Of a stretch of DNA of 64,000 nt, positions 40,256 to 50,466 are shown one piece after another. The stretch spans positions 54,157,858-54,221,857 of the forward strand of contig CM034542.1 of NCBI GenBank assembly GCA_020002185.1, read 5' to 3'. How positions within the stretch are numbered: position 1 is the first letter of the stretch; each line of letters opens with the position of its first letter. This DNA comes from Paraescarpia echinospica (taxonomy: Eukaryota > Annelida > Polychaeta > Sabellida > Siboglinidae). The notes beneath the pieces are model-generated. The model worked only from the letters and a program-made list of their open reading frames with translations, made no database searches and was not told the origin of the DNA. Made by a program: the position numbers and the translations under genes.

Positions 40256-42390
40256 AAAATTCACGTCGGTAATTGTCGACTCGTCTCATCATTCATGGAC
40301 ACAATGCCGTCAATGTACTAAACAACACCGACAGCTTGAATACGCTAGAATTAAAGTAGCGAATATATTAGAATACTCTGAATAGTATTGAGCTGGGAAG
40401 TAAAAATCACGAAACAGCAGAGTATAGGTTCGAATGTATGACAATGGTATGGATCAAGCCGAGTAAGCGACCATGCTGCGTAGTGTCTATTGACTATTAA
40501 TCTATTTCTATTATACTATTCATCATTTCCTGTCTATTTATTCTACTATTTCTAGTCATTTCTGGGCGCGTCTGAGCAAGGCAACAGTATTACAAATATT
40601 TGGAAATACAAATGGCAGCATCCGGAAACAAGTCAAAAGACACGGATTAGGGACTTCACTACTGTCTGCAGCATCACTGTTGGAAATAACATAGCTTCGT
40701 CAGTAAACGTATTGGTAGCAATGAAGAACATGGTGCCTCGCACACATCTTTTAAAAACAAGAGGGAAATGATCAAAACGAGTCACAAACCTCGACATCAG
40801 CGAAACCTCGTCTTCGCACAATATGGCGACAAGTTCGGATAGTTTGACATTTTACCGCCAGGGTGAATGCATGGTTTCCGCTAGTGCTTCGGTAGCGTCT
40901 ATTTAATTGGTCTTCTGTTGGAGATTTCCGATTTTTAAAGGCGTGAATGATCAGTAGTGGTGATTTTAATACTGTCTACACATACTTGTCAACATGTATT
41001 GATCAGTATGACTCAGATTATTAGGCAATTGACGGTGCCTATGTAGCGGAGGCCCGACTTCTGTCGTCTCACTTCTGACTTGTGTACGAGAGTCGAGACC
41101 GATCATTCAAAACGTTTGATGTATCTTATATAACCCACCGAAGCCAACACATGCGCACAAGAACACAACCGAGACAACGTGTTTATTTATAATCTTAATG
41201 TCGAATGTATAACAGTCATTGCCATTGGGCCGATTGGCACTGGGTCTGACTGGGCCTAGTGTTTTTAAATTAATTTAGGCCACTAGACATTTTCCAATTC
41301 ATTTCAATAGTAGTAGACAATACTCTCTAGTGTTTCCAAATTGGGTATATGGTAATTCCTACACAGGTCCGTCAATTCCATACTCAAGTTAATAGCATTC
41401 GCCAGCATATTGAGGCAGTAATTAACGCGCCACATCTGCATGACATCATTCTATTTTTAGCACGCGCGCGGAACTTCTTAAAATACGGGCAAACAAACGC
41501 GTCGTACAACAGTAAACGTGACAGCCTTCTTCAGCAAATAAACTAGAAAATGACAGCCCTGTGGCGAAACTACACTCGTAGAAAGATATTCGAATACATA
41601 TAATTAATACGATGGCTGCAATTTGGTTATGCTTGCAACATGCGATATGACCAGCAATCTGTATTTCTGATAATTATGCCTGATACTTATAATACATACC
41701 GCCACTGACGTGATGTTTTTCGCATTTTAATTATGTGGGGTACAATCTATTTGTATTCCTGGATTATTTTTAAAGCAGCGACTATTTGTTATTTGTTGTC
41801 TATTTTGTTTTATGTACAGTACGTGCTGCAAACATATTACTATACACGGCGCTGTATAAACTAAATATTAATATTACGCTGGTTAAATTCCTACTTTAGT
41901 CAGTATATATACTTATTTATTCGATAATTTATTTAATGTAACGTAAGTAATTTTTTTCGCTATAATTATTTTAATTACACAGTACACAGATTATGTTTTA
42001 CCAATTATATATTTTAAGTTCCGTAATGATAATCGCGAACATGTGTGCGTGCGTGCGTGCGTGCATGTGTTTGTACACAAATCTGAGGAAACCTTCGTGC
42101 GAAGAATCAATATTCTAAGGTACTAATAGCTTATGTCATCGATTGAGTACAAACAAATTGCTAACAAAATGGTCTTAATTATGACATAATTAACGTAATA
42201 TCTAACGCAAATACGTGTTATTATAACAGTTTTGGTATTATGGGCAATACATAATAAGGCTGTCAATATAAATCAGTCAAGTTACAATAATTAGTATCGT
42301 CGAGAGTAACTTTTTATAACCTCTATAATATTAATAAGTTGATAGCAACACATACCATACTTAATTAAGACCAAATAGGCAATCAATCAA
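40256..42390. other. intergenic, no gene recognised; possible CpG-richer stretch
   Basis: No supported coding region. The part around 40,560-40,930 is richer in CpG than its surroundings and could be a promoter or unseen 5' exon region for the minus-strand CARF gene, but there is no motif evidence. A GTGC/GCGT microsatellite lies at about 42,041-42,068. Confidence 0.35.
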
Positions 42391-42392
42391 CT

Positions 42393-42612
42393 GGGGCGCA
42401 GTGGCCGAGTGATTAGAGCGCCGGACTGTCGACCGGAGGGACTGGAGTTCGCATCCCGGCGCTGGCTGGGCGGTGGTTCGGTACTGGTTCGGCTGCCGTA
42501 TCTGAGACTTGGGCAATTTCGTTCACCCTACGTTGCCCCCCCCCCCTTCCAACCCGGACCGGCCAGCGTGGAAGGGTTACCGTAGGCCAACAACACCAGC
42601 ATGCAAAGTACA
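42393..42612 (+). repeat. tRNA-derived SINE (Ser/Leu-like head)
   Basis: The head GGCGCAGTGGCCGAGTGATT is followed by AGAGCGCCGGACTGTCGACC and a B-box-like GGAGTTCGCATCCCGG, arranged as in a tRNA with an anticodon-loop-like CTGTCGA. About 150 bases of body follow. The head could be folded partly as a tRNA but the 3' half is replaced by SINE body, so this is a retroposed repeat, not a tRNA gene. Confidence 0.7.
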
Positions 42613-42701
42613 ATGAAGCCAAGGCCCTCAGTCCCCAGCAGCATCGAAAGAGTCTATGACCAAGAAGGCGGCTCGGGTCAACTAGGGCTAGGTGCTAGGT
42701 C

Positions 42702-42780
42702 TTTCGTCGACTACAAGAAGGCTTTCGGCTCAGTGCAAACACAAGCAATACTGACCACCCTCCAAGAACATGGGATTGTT
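42702..42780 (+). pseudogene. LINE reverse transcriptase fragment
   Basis: Reads FVDYKKAFGSVQTQAILTTL then QEHGI. FxDYxKAFDSV is the first palm Asp motif of many LINE reverse transcriptases; here the second Asp position is Gly. Only about 27 codons remain between the SINE and the MITE fragment. Confidence 0.6.
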
Positions 42781-42784
42781 CTTT

Positions 42785-42926
42785 CACCTTATATACAACG
42801 AGGACGTTTTGAGGGTGCGTTTTCAATCAAAGTGAGACTCGTGTGATCTGTGGAGATTGGTCCAATTTTGTTGCCTGATTAAGCCTAATTTACACCCAAT
42901 TGTATTCATAAAAGCCAACACGCAGT
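42785..42926. repeat. MITE fragment shared with 58.62-58.76 kb
   Basis: Reverse complement of 58,612-58,757: shared CACCTTATATACAACGAG, AGATTGGTCCNATTTTGTTG, CCTGATTAAGCCTAATTTAC and AAAGCCAACACGCAGT. The gypsy 5' LTR begins exactly at its right edge, so the gypsy element appears to have inserted into or beside this repeat. Confidence 0.75.
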
Positions 42927-43094
42927 TGTACTATCGCGACTATAAAGTGTCGCCACCTATAATACTTAGCTGCTATGATATTTACGAGGACAATTATTAC
43001 AGTAGGACAGCCCCCGTATAATATTAATGGTGGAGTGGAGCATGTTTCTGTTTGCGTTGCCATCAATAAAGCCTCTGTCTGACAAACTATTACA
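42927..43094 (+). repeat. 5' LTR of outer gypsy
   Basis: 168 bases, TGTACTATCG to AAACTATTACA, matching the 3' LTR except for a few substitutions and small indels (an extra TATTAA-type insertion here, a shorter segment after AATAAAGC). Contains AATAAAG, a polyadenylation-like signal. Confidence 0.93.
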
Positions 43095-44070
43095 TTGGCG
43101 ACGAGTAAAAACACCGAACCGATGGCGGTGGCATTGAACGTACAGGCGGTGCAGCCGTTCGATGCATACGGTAACGCAAATAGTATGTGTCAACGTTGGG
43201 AAAGATGGCTTCGCTCATTCGAACTGTACGTAGTCGTAGCCGTAGGTGCGTTGTACTGAAACATTTCGTCTTGAAATATATGGTCGATTTTCAATTGTGC
43301 GCATGCGCGGTGCCCTATATGGGTCACATTGAGTCACGTGCAAATTTCCCGGCAACCTTACTGAAATATTCGGTCGTTGGATGTTGCAGCGTGCCCAGGT
43401 GATTGTAAGTTCCGAATGATATTGGAATTCCCATTTGTATTGCCTATTGGACTAATGTATTGTTATATGTACACCTGCAGGGTTAGAGCTATGGTTGGAC
43501 GTGGTCGCTGTACCCATCTGATCTGTCATTCTGTGGCCCACACACTGGATAGCCTAGGGATAGGCTCTAGCGTGTTCACTGACACTGTCAGTGTCACTGA
43601 CTGACACTTGCATGACATCCATGCCCCCCCCCCCTCCGGCTGCAACACTTCTTCCACTTTGTTTAGGTTTAGCCTTAGGCTTAGGCTGAGTTTGAGACTG
43701 GTCTTAATTTGATACTAAGACTGCCTGTTATGCCCGCAAAGCCATAACCTATGGCTATGTCATGGCTACAGCTATGGCCTATGCCATGGCTATGGCATTG
43801 ACATAGGGACATAGCCATGGGTTAGTTTCAGGGTTGTGGGTTAAGTTAAGGTTACGTTATCAACAACAATATTTTTGCTTTTCCCAAGCCTCGACCTATA
43901 ATTTATTACCTTATATCATGACCATGGCTGTGTAGGGTACATGCTGATGGCAATGATTATACCTAAATTATGCAATTAAGGTCTAAGCCTATAAAGTTTA
44001 GCATACACGACATAAAAGTAAAGGTAAGTCCTTATATAGCGCAGTGTCCGGACCAGTCCTCAGGACTGTT

Positions 44071-44198
44071 CAAGGCGCTTTACACTTTACTCCCCTGGCA
44101 GACCTGTTCAATCAAACACCATCTCAACTTCTGTGGGAAGCATCCAGCCACGCTGCAATTGATGTGCGAAGACTAATCGTACACAAATATCCACCACT
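44071..44198 (+). repeat. interspersed repeat (copy 2 of the one at 3.12 kb)
   Basis: Matches 3,121-3,245. Here it is embedded in a longer recognisable unit beginning AAGTCCTTATATAGCGCAGT at about 44,026 and extending to about 44,280. Confidence 0.7.
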
Positions 44199-45017
44199 GT
44201 CTATAGCCAGGTACTCATTAATACATCTGAGCGAACTGATCGACACGGCAGCTCATGACTACTCCTGAGCCACTGCGCCCTACATAGACAGTCATAGCTG
44301 CCATAGCCAAGCCCAAGGCATAGCCATTGGCCATGGGATGTGCATAGGCATGGACATGGTTATTCTATAGGCATACCCATAGGCAGTCTAGGCTATTTAC
44401 ACCTGATGATCAGCACGAACAGATAGATTTATATACAATGCAAGTGTAAATACAAACATAGTGCTACCTTAATTATTTCCAAATAACCTTTAGAAAGGCT
44501 AAACCTAACCCAACACTTTCCCCCTGGCATATGGAACAGTTATGCCTCATGTTTTTGGTGACCAATAATGGTTAGCTAGTCCGCCAATTTAACATTGACC
44601 GTGACAGTATGAATAGTCAGTCCAAACACTAAAATGCTATAAGTTACTGTACTGTACACATAACTATTGAGCCGGAATATGGTAATTGTACACTATAGCT
44701 TGTAGTGATACTATTTGCCATTTTGCCCATGACATGGCAAACCCATGTGTAGGGTTGGCAATGTAAATCAAGCTGATTTAAATCACGATTGAATGTTTCA
44801 TCTAAGTACTGAAACATTCGGTTATCTATTTCCGCTTGTGTGCATATGACTTCTGCGCCGACCAGATATTTCAACGACGAAATGTTTTGTTAAAACATAA
44901 TTCATTGTGCTTTATTTGTTCTATACCTTCCTTTGTTTTTTAATAACCTTTCGGTTTTGATGCATTGCTCATAGACAAGGGTATTTATTTATGAATTTAT
45001 TGCTGATACATTTCACA

Positions 45018-45144
45018 TGTTTTAGGTTGTGGCAGCACTGATTATGCAGGCAAAGCAGGCATGCGAGACCACAATACAAACAGCGATATATTCCACCGAA
45101 ACGTGATATCCGGTGCCAGACAATTTGAGAAAATTGTCATCTCT
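45018..45144 (+). other. possible exon inside the TIR-bounded insert
   Basis: TGTTTTAG acceptor, then an open stretch GCGSTDYAGKAGMRDHNTNS and DIFHRNVISGARQFEKIVIS, then GTAAGT donor. The other two frames contain stops. A second candidate at about 45,686-45,786 follows a CATTACAG acceptor and can read KRLVIEPSLFGLTLEALGLN to a stop, but in a phase that does not join directly. I do not recognise either. Could be remnants of the transposon's own protein. Confidence 0.25.
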
Positions 45145-45789
45145 GTAAGTTACAAGAATAAGGATAATTGATCTAATTATACATGGATATATTTATGTCC
45201 AAGTTATGGCAGTCATTACTTTGTTTAACTCAGTGCATTACGTCTTACTAGCACCTGGATTGTGAAGCTTTTAAGGTGAAACTAGGTATAATCTAACGAT
45301 ATATGCTTACTAGATGTCATATCGCTACAATCTTTTAAAAGTGCTGTCTCCATACAATGGCTCGTCAAATCTAACGTTCTTTTGTGCTGAACACTACTAT
45401 TTTTTAAATAGCCTATTTGAATTTCATAGTCAGAATAATGAAGGTGTACGAGCGGATGTAATAATCTGCATTTCATTGACACATCACTAACTTCAAGTAA
45501 CAAATTCATTAAGCAACACATTTGTAAGGGAGGTATTATTCTAACACTGATTCCTTGGAGACTACTTGATCGATTTAAATAATGCAAATGGGAAATAGTG
45601 CAGTTTTTTATGTGTTAATTGTATGTATCTTCTGTATCAGGCTGTACATGATTTCTCTTTAGATATGTTATTCATTCCATTACAGTGCATCGTACAAGAG
45701 GCTTGTTATAGAGCCATCTCTGTTCGGACTAACCCTTGAAGCCCTCGGCCTGAACGAAGAACAAGCCAATGCAATTGTAGGTTAGGCAG

Positions 45790-46356
45790 GTGTGACACCG
45801 TCAAGGAATCTTCAACGTGGTGTTGGCCCACAATACACTGGGGTCCGGCCTCGCTGGAAGTCGATTACACAGAGCCTCGCTTCCGATCTCCAGCAGGTTG
45901 CGCCCGGTGTTGTTGTAGAACAAGTTATAAACTTCAGTGGCAAAACAAAATGGCTCAGTGAAGTTATCGTGGAACGGACTGGCCCCGTGTCATTCAGTCC
46001 ACGTTCGCCTCGAGGATGGGAGAGTAGTGCGTAGACACATTGACCATGTGAGGAGTCGTTGTGTGATTGGTGATAGCTCGGTGCCGGAGAAGACACCATC
46101 TTCTGAACTGCCTCTTGAATTGTCTCCCAAACTGCTTCCGGAGGAACCTGTTCATGCAGAACTGCCTGACGTACCGCTTGTCGTACCACGTGACGTACCG
46201 CCTGACATACCACATGACGTACCACATGACGCACCGCATGACGTAACTCAGCCAGAGATGGAATCTCCCCACACATCTGAACAGAACTGTACAACCAGTG
46301 CAAATCTTCGTAGATCAGGGAGAAACCATAGAGCACGTGAGAAACTTAACTTATGA
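45790..46356 (+). pseudogene. 3' end of a third gypsy pol (integrase C-terminal region)
   Basis: Two overlapping frames read NFSGKTKWLSEVIVERTGPV then, after a frameshift near 45,990, VHVRLEDGRVVRRHIDHVRS R. This matches the integrase C-terminal part and tail of gypsy elements of the K02A2.6-like type, where W..G.I....GP.S..V.L.DG...RRH.D..R is common. It is followed by Pro/Asp-rich repeats (VPxDVP, HDVPHDAPHD) and ends RRSGRNHRAREKLNL. Orphan fragment within the insert in the outer gypsy. Confidence 0.75.
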
Positions 46357-49012
46357 AGTGACATCCACGATCACTCGTAGGAAAGTGATTGGAAAAGAAA
46401 TTGTGAACGTTGGTAGTGGCATGTTGAATAACTAGTTAGAACTGAACGTTTGGTATATATATGCTTTTAGTTAATCATTATTCTTATTGAGTACTAGAAC
46501 TCCACGAACATTGCGTTAGAGAACTCCAGGGACATTGAATTATAACACTATAAGGACACTGAGTCATATTTGTTTAGCAAACCAGTTATAATATTATAAT
46601 CAAGATGGTGTGCATGAATAAACTGTGTGACAATTGATTTGACGTTTACATCTACTCAATTAATGCACTCACAATCTAGGCTAAATATGATCAAAGCTAA
46701 ACATGTGTCATTGGGCATAATAATAAAATTATTATGATTACAGGTAGATTAGATTTATGAAAGCCATTTTTATAAACTGCACACATTCAGTCATGACTAA
46801 TACTGTACATACACATATTCTCTCCCAATTCAATTGTCAGTACAAAACAAACACCATCAGACGGTGAATCTATAGATTTTGCACAGTATAGTAATTATAA
46901 TATCCTAATAGTAATACTATCCTTAGTAAATTCATTATTTGTTATTATTGTCAAAATTATTTGATGCATGCAGCCTACAGCTTTTAATTGAACTTAACTA
47001 TGCACAATCGTGTGCATAATTACAGTTATCAACTTATAATGAACACGAACTATATAACAGCAAAATACAGTCGTTCCCATATTCTTAAATGTAGGCTAAT
47101 TCAGTAATTGTAGTGACATTGGCCCCAATTAATTATTCATGCATTAATAACACAGTTTATGGGTGATGATATTATTAAAAGCAAGCTTGTATTCACAGCG
47201 ACAACTGGCAACGTAGCAGTCAAATATTTCAGACCAAACGTTTCGTGTATGTAGCCTAATGAAATATATGGTATATTTGTTTCCTCTCGTGAGTTTCATC
47301 ACTACACAATACGTAAAGGTCATAGGTCAAAATCTACCAAATGTTTCGCTTAAGTAATGAAATATTCGGTTATCTATTTCCGCTCGTGCGCATACGACTT
47401 CTGCGCCGACCAGATATTTCAACGACGAAATGTTTCGCTACAGCGTCACTGTCAGGCGTCACAGATGATAGCCAGAAACGACAATTGTTGCTACATTGCG
47501 CTGGTGCAGGAGTGCAGGACATTTTCTTCACACTAGCTGATACTGGCACTACGTACGAATCAGCCAAGGCTAAAATAACAGCTTATTTACGCCTCGTAAA
47601 AACACGTCATACAACAGACACATGTTTAGGAAGGCTGGACAAAACGATGGGGAGAGTGTGGCGCAGTTCGTTACACGCCTACGTCAACTAGCCATGTGAA
47701 TTCGGAGACCAGATAGAGGACTTCATCAGGGACCAGGTTATCGACAACTGCTGGTCGAAACGTCTACGGACGAAGCTGCTGGCTGAGAGGGACCTTAAAT
47801 TGGAGCGCGTCCTTGACCTCGCTGCTGCAATGGACGCGTCGGAACGGCAAGCGGCACAGATCACTGAAGGGGGTGAGCGTTCGTGTATGGTAGAGGGAGC
47901 AAGGCGAAACAGCAGACCCAAACAAATAACCAAACAGCAAAACACGAAGCGCCAACCGTGCCCAAGGCACTCAGACAACGGCTCGGGACAACAGAATTGT
48001 ACAAGATGTGGTCGACGGGGACACAGGGCTGAGGCATGTCAGTGCACTCGCAACGCGAAGTGCTTCAAATGTGGCAGGACTGGACATTTCAGTAAAATGT
48101 GCGGCTACCACAATACGCATGCTCAGTCACGTGCGCAGTCACATGCACAGCCCCAATTGAAGCATGATGTCAGACACGTCAGTGAGCAGACGTGTGGCTC
48201 TGAGGAAGACTATGACGATGAATATACGTTCTCAACTACAGATGCTGAAACGGTGACAGTGACAATTGACAACATCAAAACAAACATGCTGATCGATTCT
48301 GGGTCGACACGCAACATCATCAACACAGCGTGCAAAGAACAGCTTGTTGAGCAGGGTGTTCCACTAACCGCATGTCATCGCAAGATTCATCCGTACAGCT
48401 CGCCGCCGATTCATGTACGTCAGTTAGTAAATGCTAACATCACGCTAGACGATGGCTGAGCAGTTCTCAGTGAGTTCTTGATCGTCGAGGGGAACGCTAC
48501 GCCATTGCTGGGCAAGGCGACAGCAGAGTTGCTGGGTCTTCTACGAGTCGGCGTGTGTGAGTCATAGGCTCGTACGAGTACGGTCAGAACGTGGTCAATC
48601 GTTTTCCCAAGTTGTGGACTGGCATTGGTTGTCTGAAGGGCGTGGAAGTAAAACTTCACATCGACAAATCGGTGCCTCCTGTCGCAGTGAGACACAATCG
48701 TGTTCCGTTTCACCAACAGCAGAAGGTAGCGAAGGAAATCGCCAAACTGGAAGCCGCTGACATAATAGAAAAAGTGTCAGGCCCCACAGAGTGGGTATCT
48801 AGAGTTGTGACGCCGCCAAAACCAAAAAAACCGGAGGAAATCATCAGGCTGTGTTTGACATGAGAGCGGCAAACAAGGCCATTCTGCATACGCGATACTT
48901 GACGCCAACCTTAGATGAGCTAATCACAAAGTTCAATGGCGCGACCGTCTTCAGTAAGATCGATCTGCGGTCAGGATACCATCAATTAGTATTACACCCA
49001 TCCTGTCGTTAC

Positions 49013-49362
49013 TGTAACAGAAATCGTGTATTATGTTGGTGTACCGGGTTCGGCCGGGGACGTGTGGGATTCGGGGGGGGTGAAGAGGAGTGACGTAGTT
49101 GTTATACTGTGAGCGAACCGGCGGGAAAGTGTTCTAGACTGTGGTTCCGAGAATACCTCATTTGATTGTTGTTCATTCTAGTATGACCTTCGCGTAGTTG
49201 GTGCATGTTGTAGCGTCCGCTGTAGTTTGAATTTGAAGCAGCTGGGTACTGCTGTTGCGAAATAAAGAAGTTGCATTCGCCTCGGCAGCGTTTCCTTTAC
49301 CGCACCGGACGACACCTAACCACCCAAATCGACGAACCCATACCGCTCGGGGTCCGGCAACA
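49013..49362 (+). repeat. 5' LTR of inner gypsy
   Basis: TGTAACAG to CCGGCAACA. Contains a G8 run, GCGAAATAAAGAAG (polyadenylation-like AATAAA) and ends just before TTTGGTGTCAGG. Confidence 0.95.
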
Positions 49363-49401
49363 TTTGGTGTCAGGAAACGGGATTTTGGTGTGGAACTGAA
49401 A

Positions 49402-50466
49402 ATGCCGAGACAGCAGCAACAACTGGAGGCTGTCCAATCGTTAGATCCGACAGTCGCGGCCAAGATCGACCAGTTTGAGCAGAAGCTGGAAGAGAAGACC
49501 ACACAACTTGCCGAGCAGACCTCGCAACTGGATAGTCGGCTCCGACATTTGGAGGATGGCGTGAGTGGAGTGACTCCACTCAGTCATAACGCGTCACCGT
49601 TCGTGGCTACAGACGTCACCTCCGCATCGATGTCTCGGCCTTCCCTGGGTGGACACACTCGTCAGCGTCCACCGAAGTTTGACGGAAAGACGACGTGGGA
49701 GAGCTACCACGCCCAGTTCGAGATGGTCGCAGAGCTCAATGGATGGCAGGACTCGGAGAAAGCTGCCTTTTTAGCCACCAGCTTGGAAGGACCAGCAGCC
49801 AATGTGCTAGGTGGCATGGACAGCACGAAGCGCCGCAGCTACTGTGTCCTCGTAACCGCACTCGAGATGAGGTTTGGAGCGACCGGGCAGCGGGAGTTGA
49901 GTCGGGTGCAGCTCCGTAGTCGCCGGAGGCGCAAAGGCGAGTCTTTGCCTGAACTGGCAGAAGACATAGAGCGTCTGTCTCGTCTTGTTTATCGGGATGT
50001 ACCATCGAGCCTGCAAGACGAGCACGCCAAAGAACAGTTTGTCGATGCTTTAACTGACGATGATTTACGCATCCGCTTGATGCAGGCAAGACCAGCCAGC
50101 CTGCATGAAGCTCTGCGCCTCGCTATGGAGCTGGAGTCGTACAACATGGCAGTGCGACAAACCCCAAGCGTACGAGCCGTGGCAGTGGCAGAAGATTCTG
50201 CATCAAACAAGAAGTCGGAGTACGGACAATTAACAGAGACGCTACTAGCAGTGGCGGAGGGAGTCCAGAAGTTACTTCTGGATAAGCGGGCAGCGCCACC
50301 CAGGGACGATCTGCCAGACCCACGCAGATGCTGGAATTGCGGCAACGTAGGCCATTTTAGGCGAACCTGTCGACAGTCGCCGAGACAGACAGAGTGGGCA
50401 TCGCCGTCATCGCGACATCTGGGAAACGAACAGCAGCCGGCCTCACGGGGCGGAGACCGGCAGTAG
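49402..50466 (+). CDS. gag: Inner gypsy Gag
   Basis: Structural polyprotein of an LTR retrotransposon: forms the cytoplasmic particle and packages element RNA. I chose the start at 49,402 (MPRQQQQLEAVQSLDPTVAA) because the longer open frame from 49,255 lies in the LTR and primer-binding region. 354 residues, with a coiled-coil-like Gln/Glu N terminus (KIDQFEQKLEEKTTQLAEQT), a retrotransposon gag core (WESYHAQFEMVAELNGWQDS, ELAEDIERLSRLVYRD), and one CCHC knuckle CWNCGNVGHFRRTC. It ends TAG and overlaps pol by about 70 bases in the -1 frame. No stops or frameshifts. Confidence 0.92.
   Translation: MPRQQQQLEAVQSLDPTVAAKIDQFEQKLEEKTTQLAEQTSQLDSRLRHLEDGVSGVTPLSHNASPFVATDVTSASMSRPSLGGHTRQRPPKFDGKTTWESYHAQFEMVAELNGWQDSEKAAFLATSLEGPAANVLGGMDSTKRRSYCVLVTALEMRFGATGQRELSRVQLRSRRRRKGESLPELAEDIERLSRLVYRDVPSSLQDEHAKEQFVDALTDDDLRIRLMQARPASLHEALRLAMELESYNMAVRQTPSVRAVAVAEDSASNKKSEYGQLTETLLAVAEGVQKLLLDKRAAPPRDDLPDPRRCWNCGNVGHFRRTCRQSPRQTEWASPSSRHLGNEQQPASRGGDRQ
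50421..50466 (+). promoter_or_regulatory. candidate -1 ribosomal frameshift site, gag-pol
   Basis: GGGAAAC at 50,421-50,427 sits in the gag frame as G GGA AAC, the canonical X XXY YYZ slippery heptamer, and pol is in the -1 frame. About 10 bases downstream GCCGG (in CAGCAGCCGGCC) can pair with CCGGC (GAGACCGGCAG), a possible stem ahead of the gag stop. Confidence 0.75.

Larger units (their letters stand above)
43258..47436. mobile_element. TIR-bounded insert inside outer gypsy gag
   Basis: The left end GAAACATTTCGTCTTGAAAT at 43,258 and the right end GATATTTCAACGACGAAATG TTTC ending at 47,436 are imperfect inverted repeats, and gag coding is restored on both sides, so the whole segment is an insertion. 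A third copy of the right terminal repeat (about 97 bases) lies at 44,791-44,887 in direct orientation with the copy at 47,339-47,436. Inside are clusters of ATAGCCATGG-like palindromic words, a dispersed repeat, possible exons, and the 3' end of another gypsy element. Probably a composite DNA transposon. Target duplication not resolved. Confidence 0.65.
43122..48459 (+). pseudogene. Outer gypsy gag-protease, interrupted
   Basis: Begins MAVALNVQAVQPFDAYGNAN at 43,122, is cut at about 43,257 by the TIR-bounded insert, and resumes at 47,437 with SGVTDDSQKRQLLLHCAG. Frame changes occur near 47,590 and 47,695. Two CCHC zinc knuckles follow (CTRCGRRGHRAEAC and CFKCGRTGHFSKMC, about 48,000-48,105), typical of RNA-packaging nucleocapsid regions. 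The aspartic protease motif is MLIDSGSTRNI at about 48,290. A TGA at 48,457-48,459 stops the frame inside the protease. Confidence 0.85.

Noticed and set aside
40633..40821. Minus-strand open frame possibly coding
   Set aside because: Short, no recognisable domain or splice continuity to CARF exon 1; recorded only as part of a CpG-richer stretch.
42393..42470. Functional tRNA gene
   Set aside because: tRNA-like A and B boxes are present but the acceptor stem and 3' half do not complete a cloverleaf; a SINE fits better.
45812..46336. 174-codon minus-strand open frame with RHVV repeats
   Set aside because: Antisense of the gypsy pol tail whose plus strand carries recognisable integrase C-terminal sequence.
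49255..49401. Upstream extension of the inner gypsy gag frame
   Set aside because: These codons lie in the LTR and primer-binding region; the gag start at 49,402 is more plausible.
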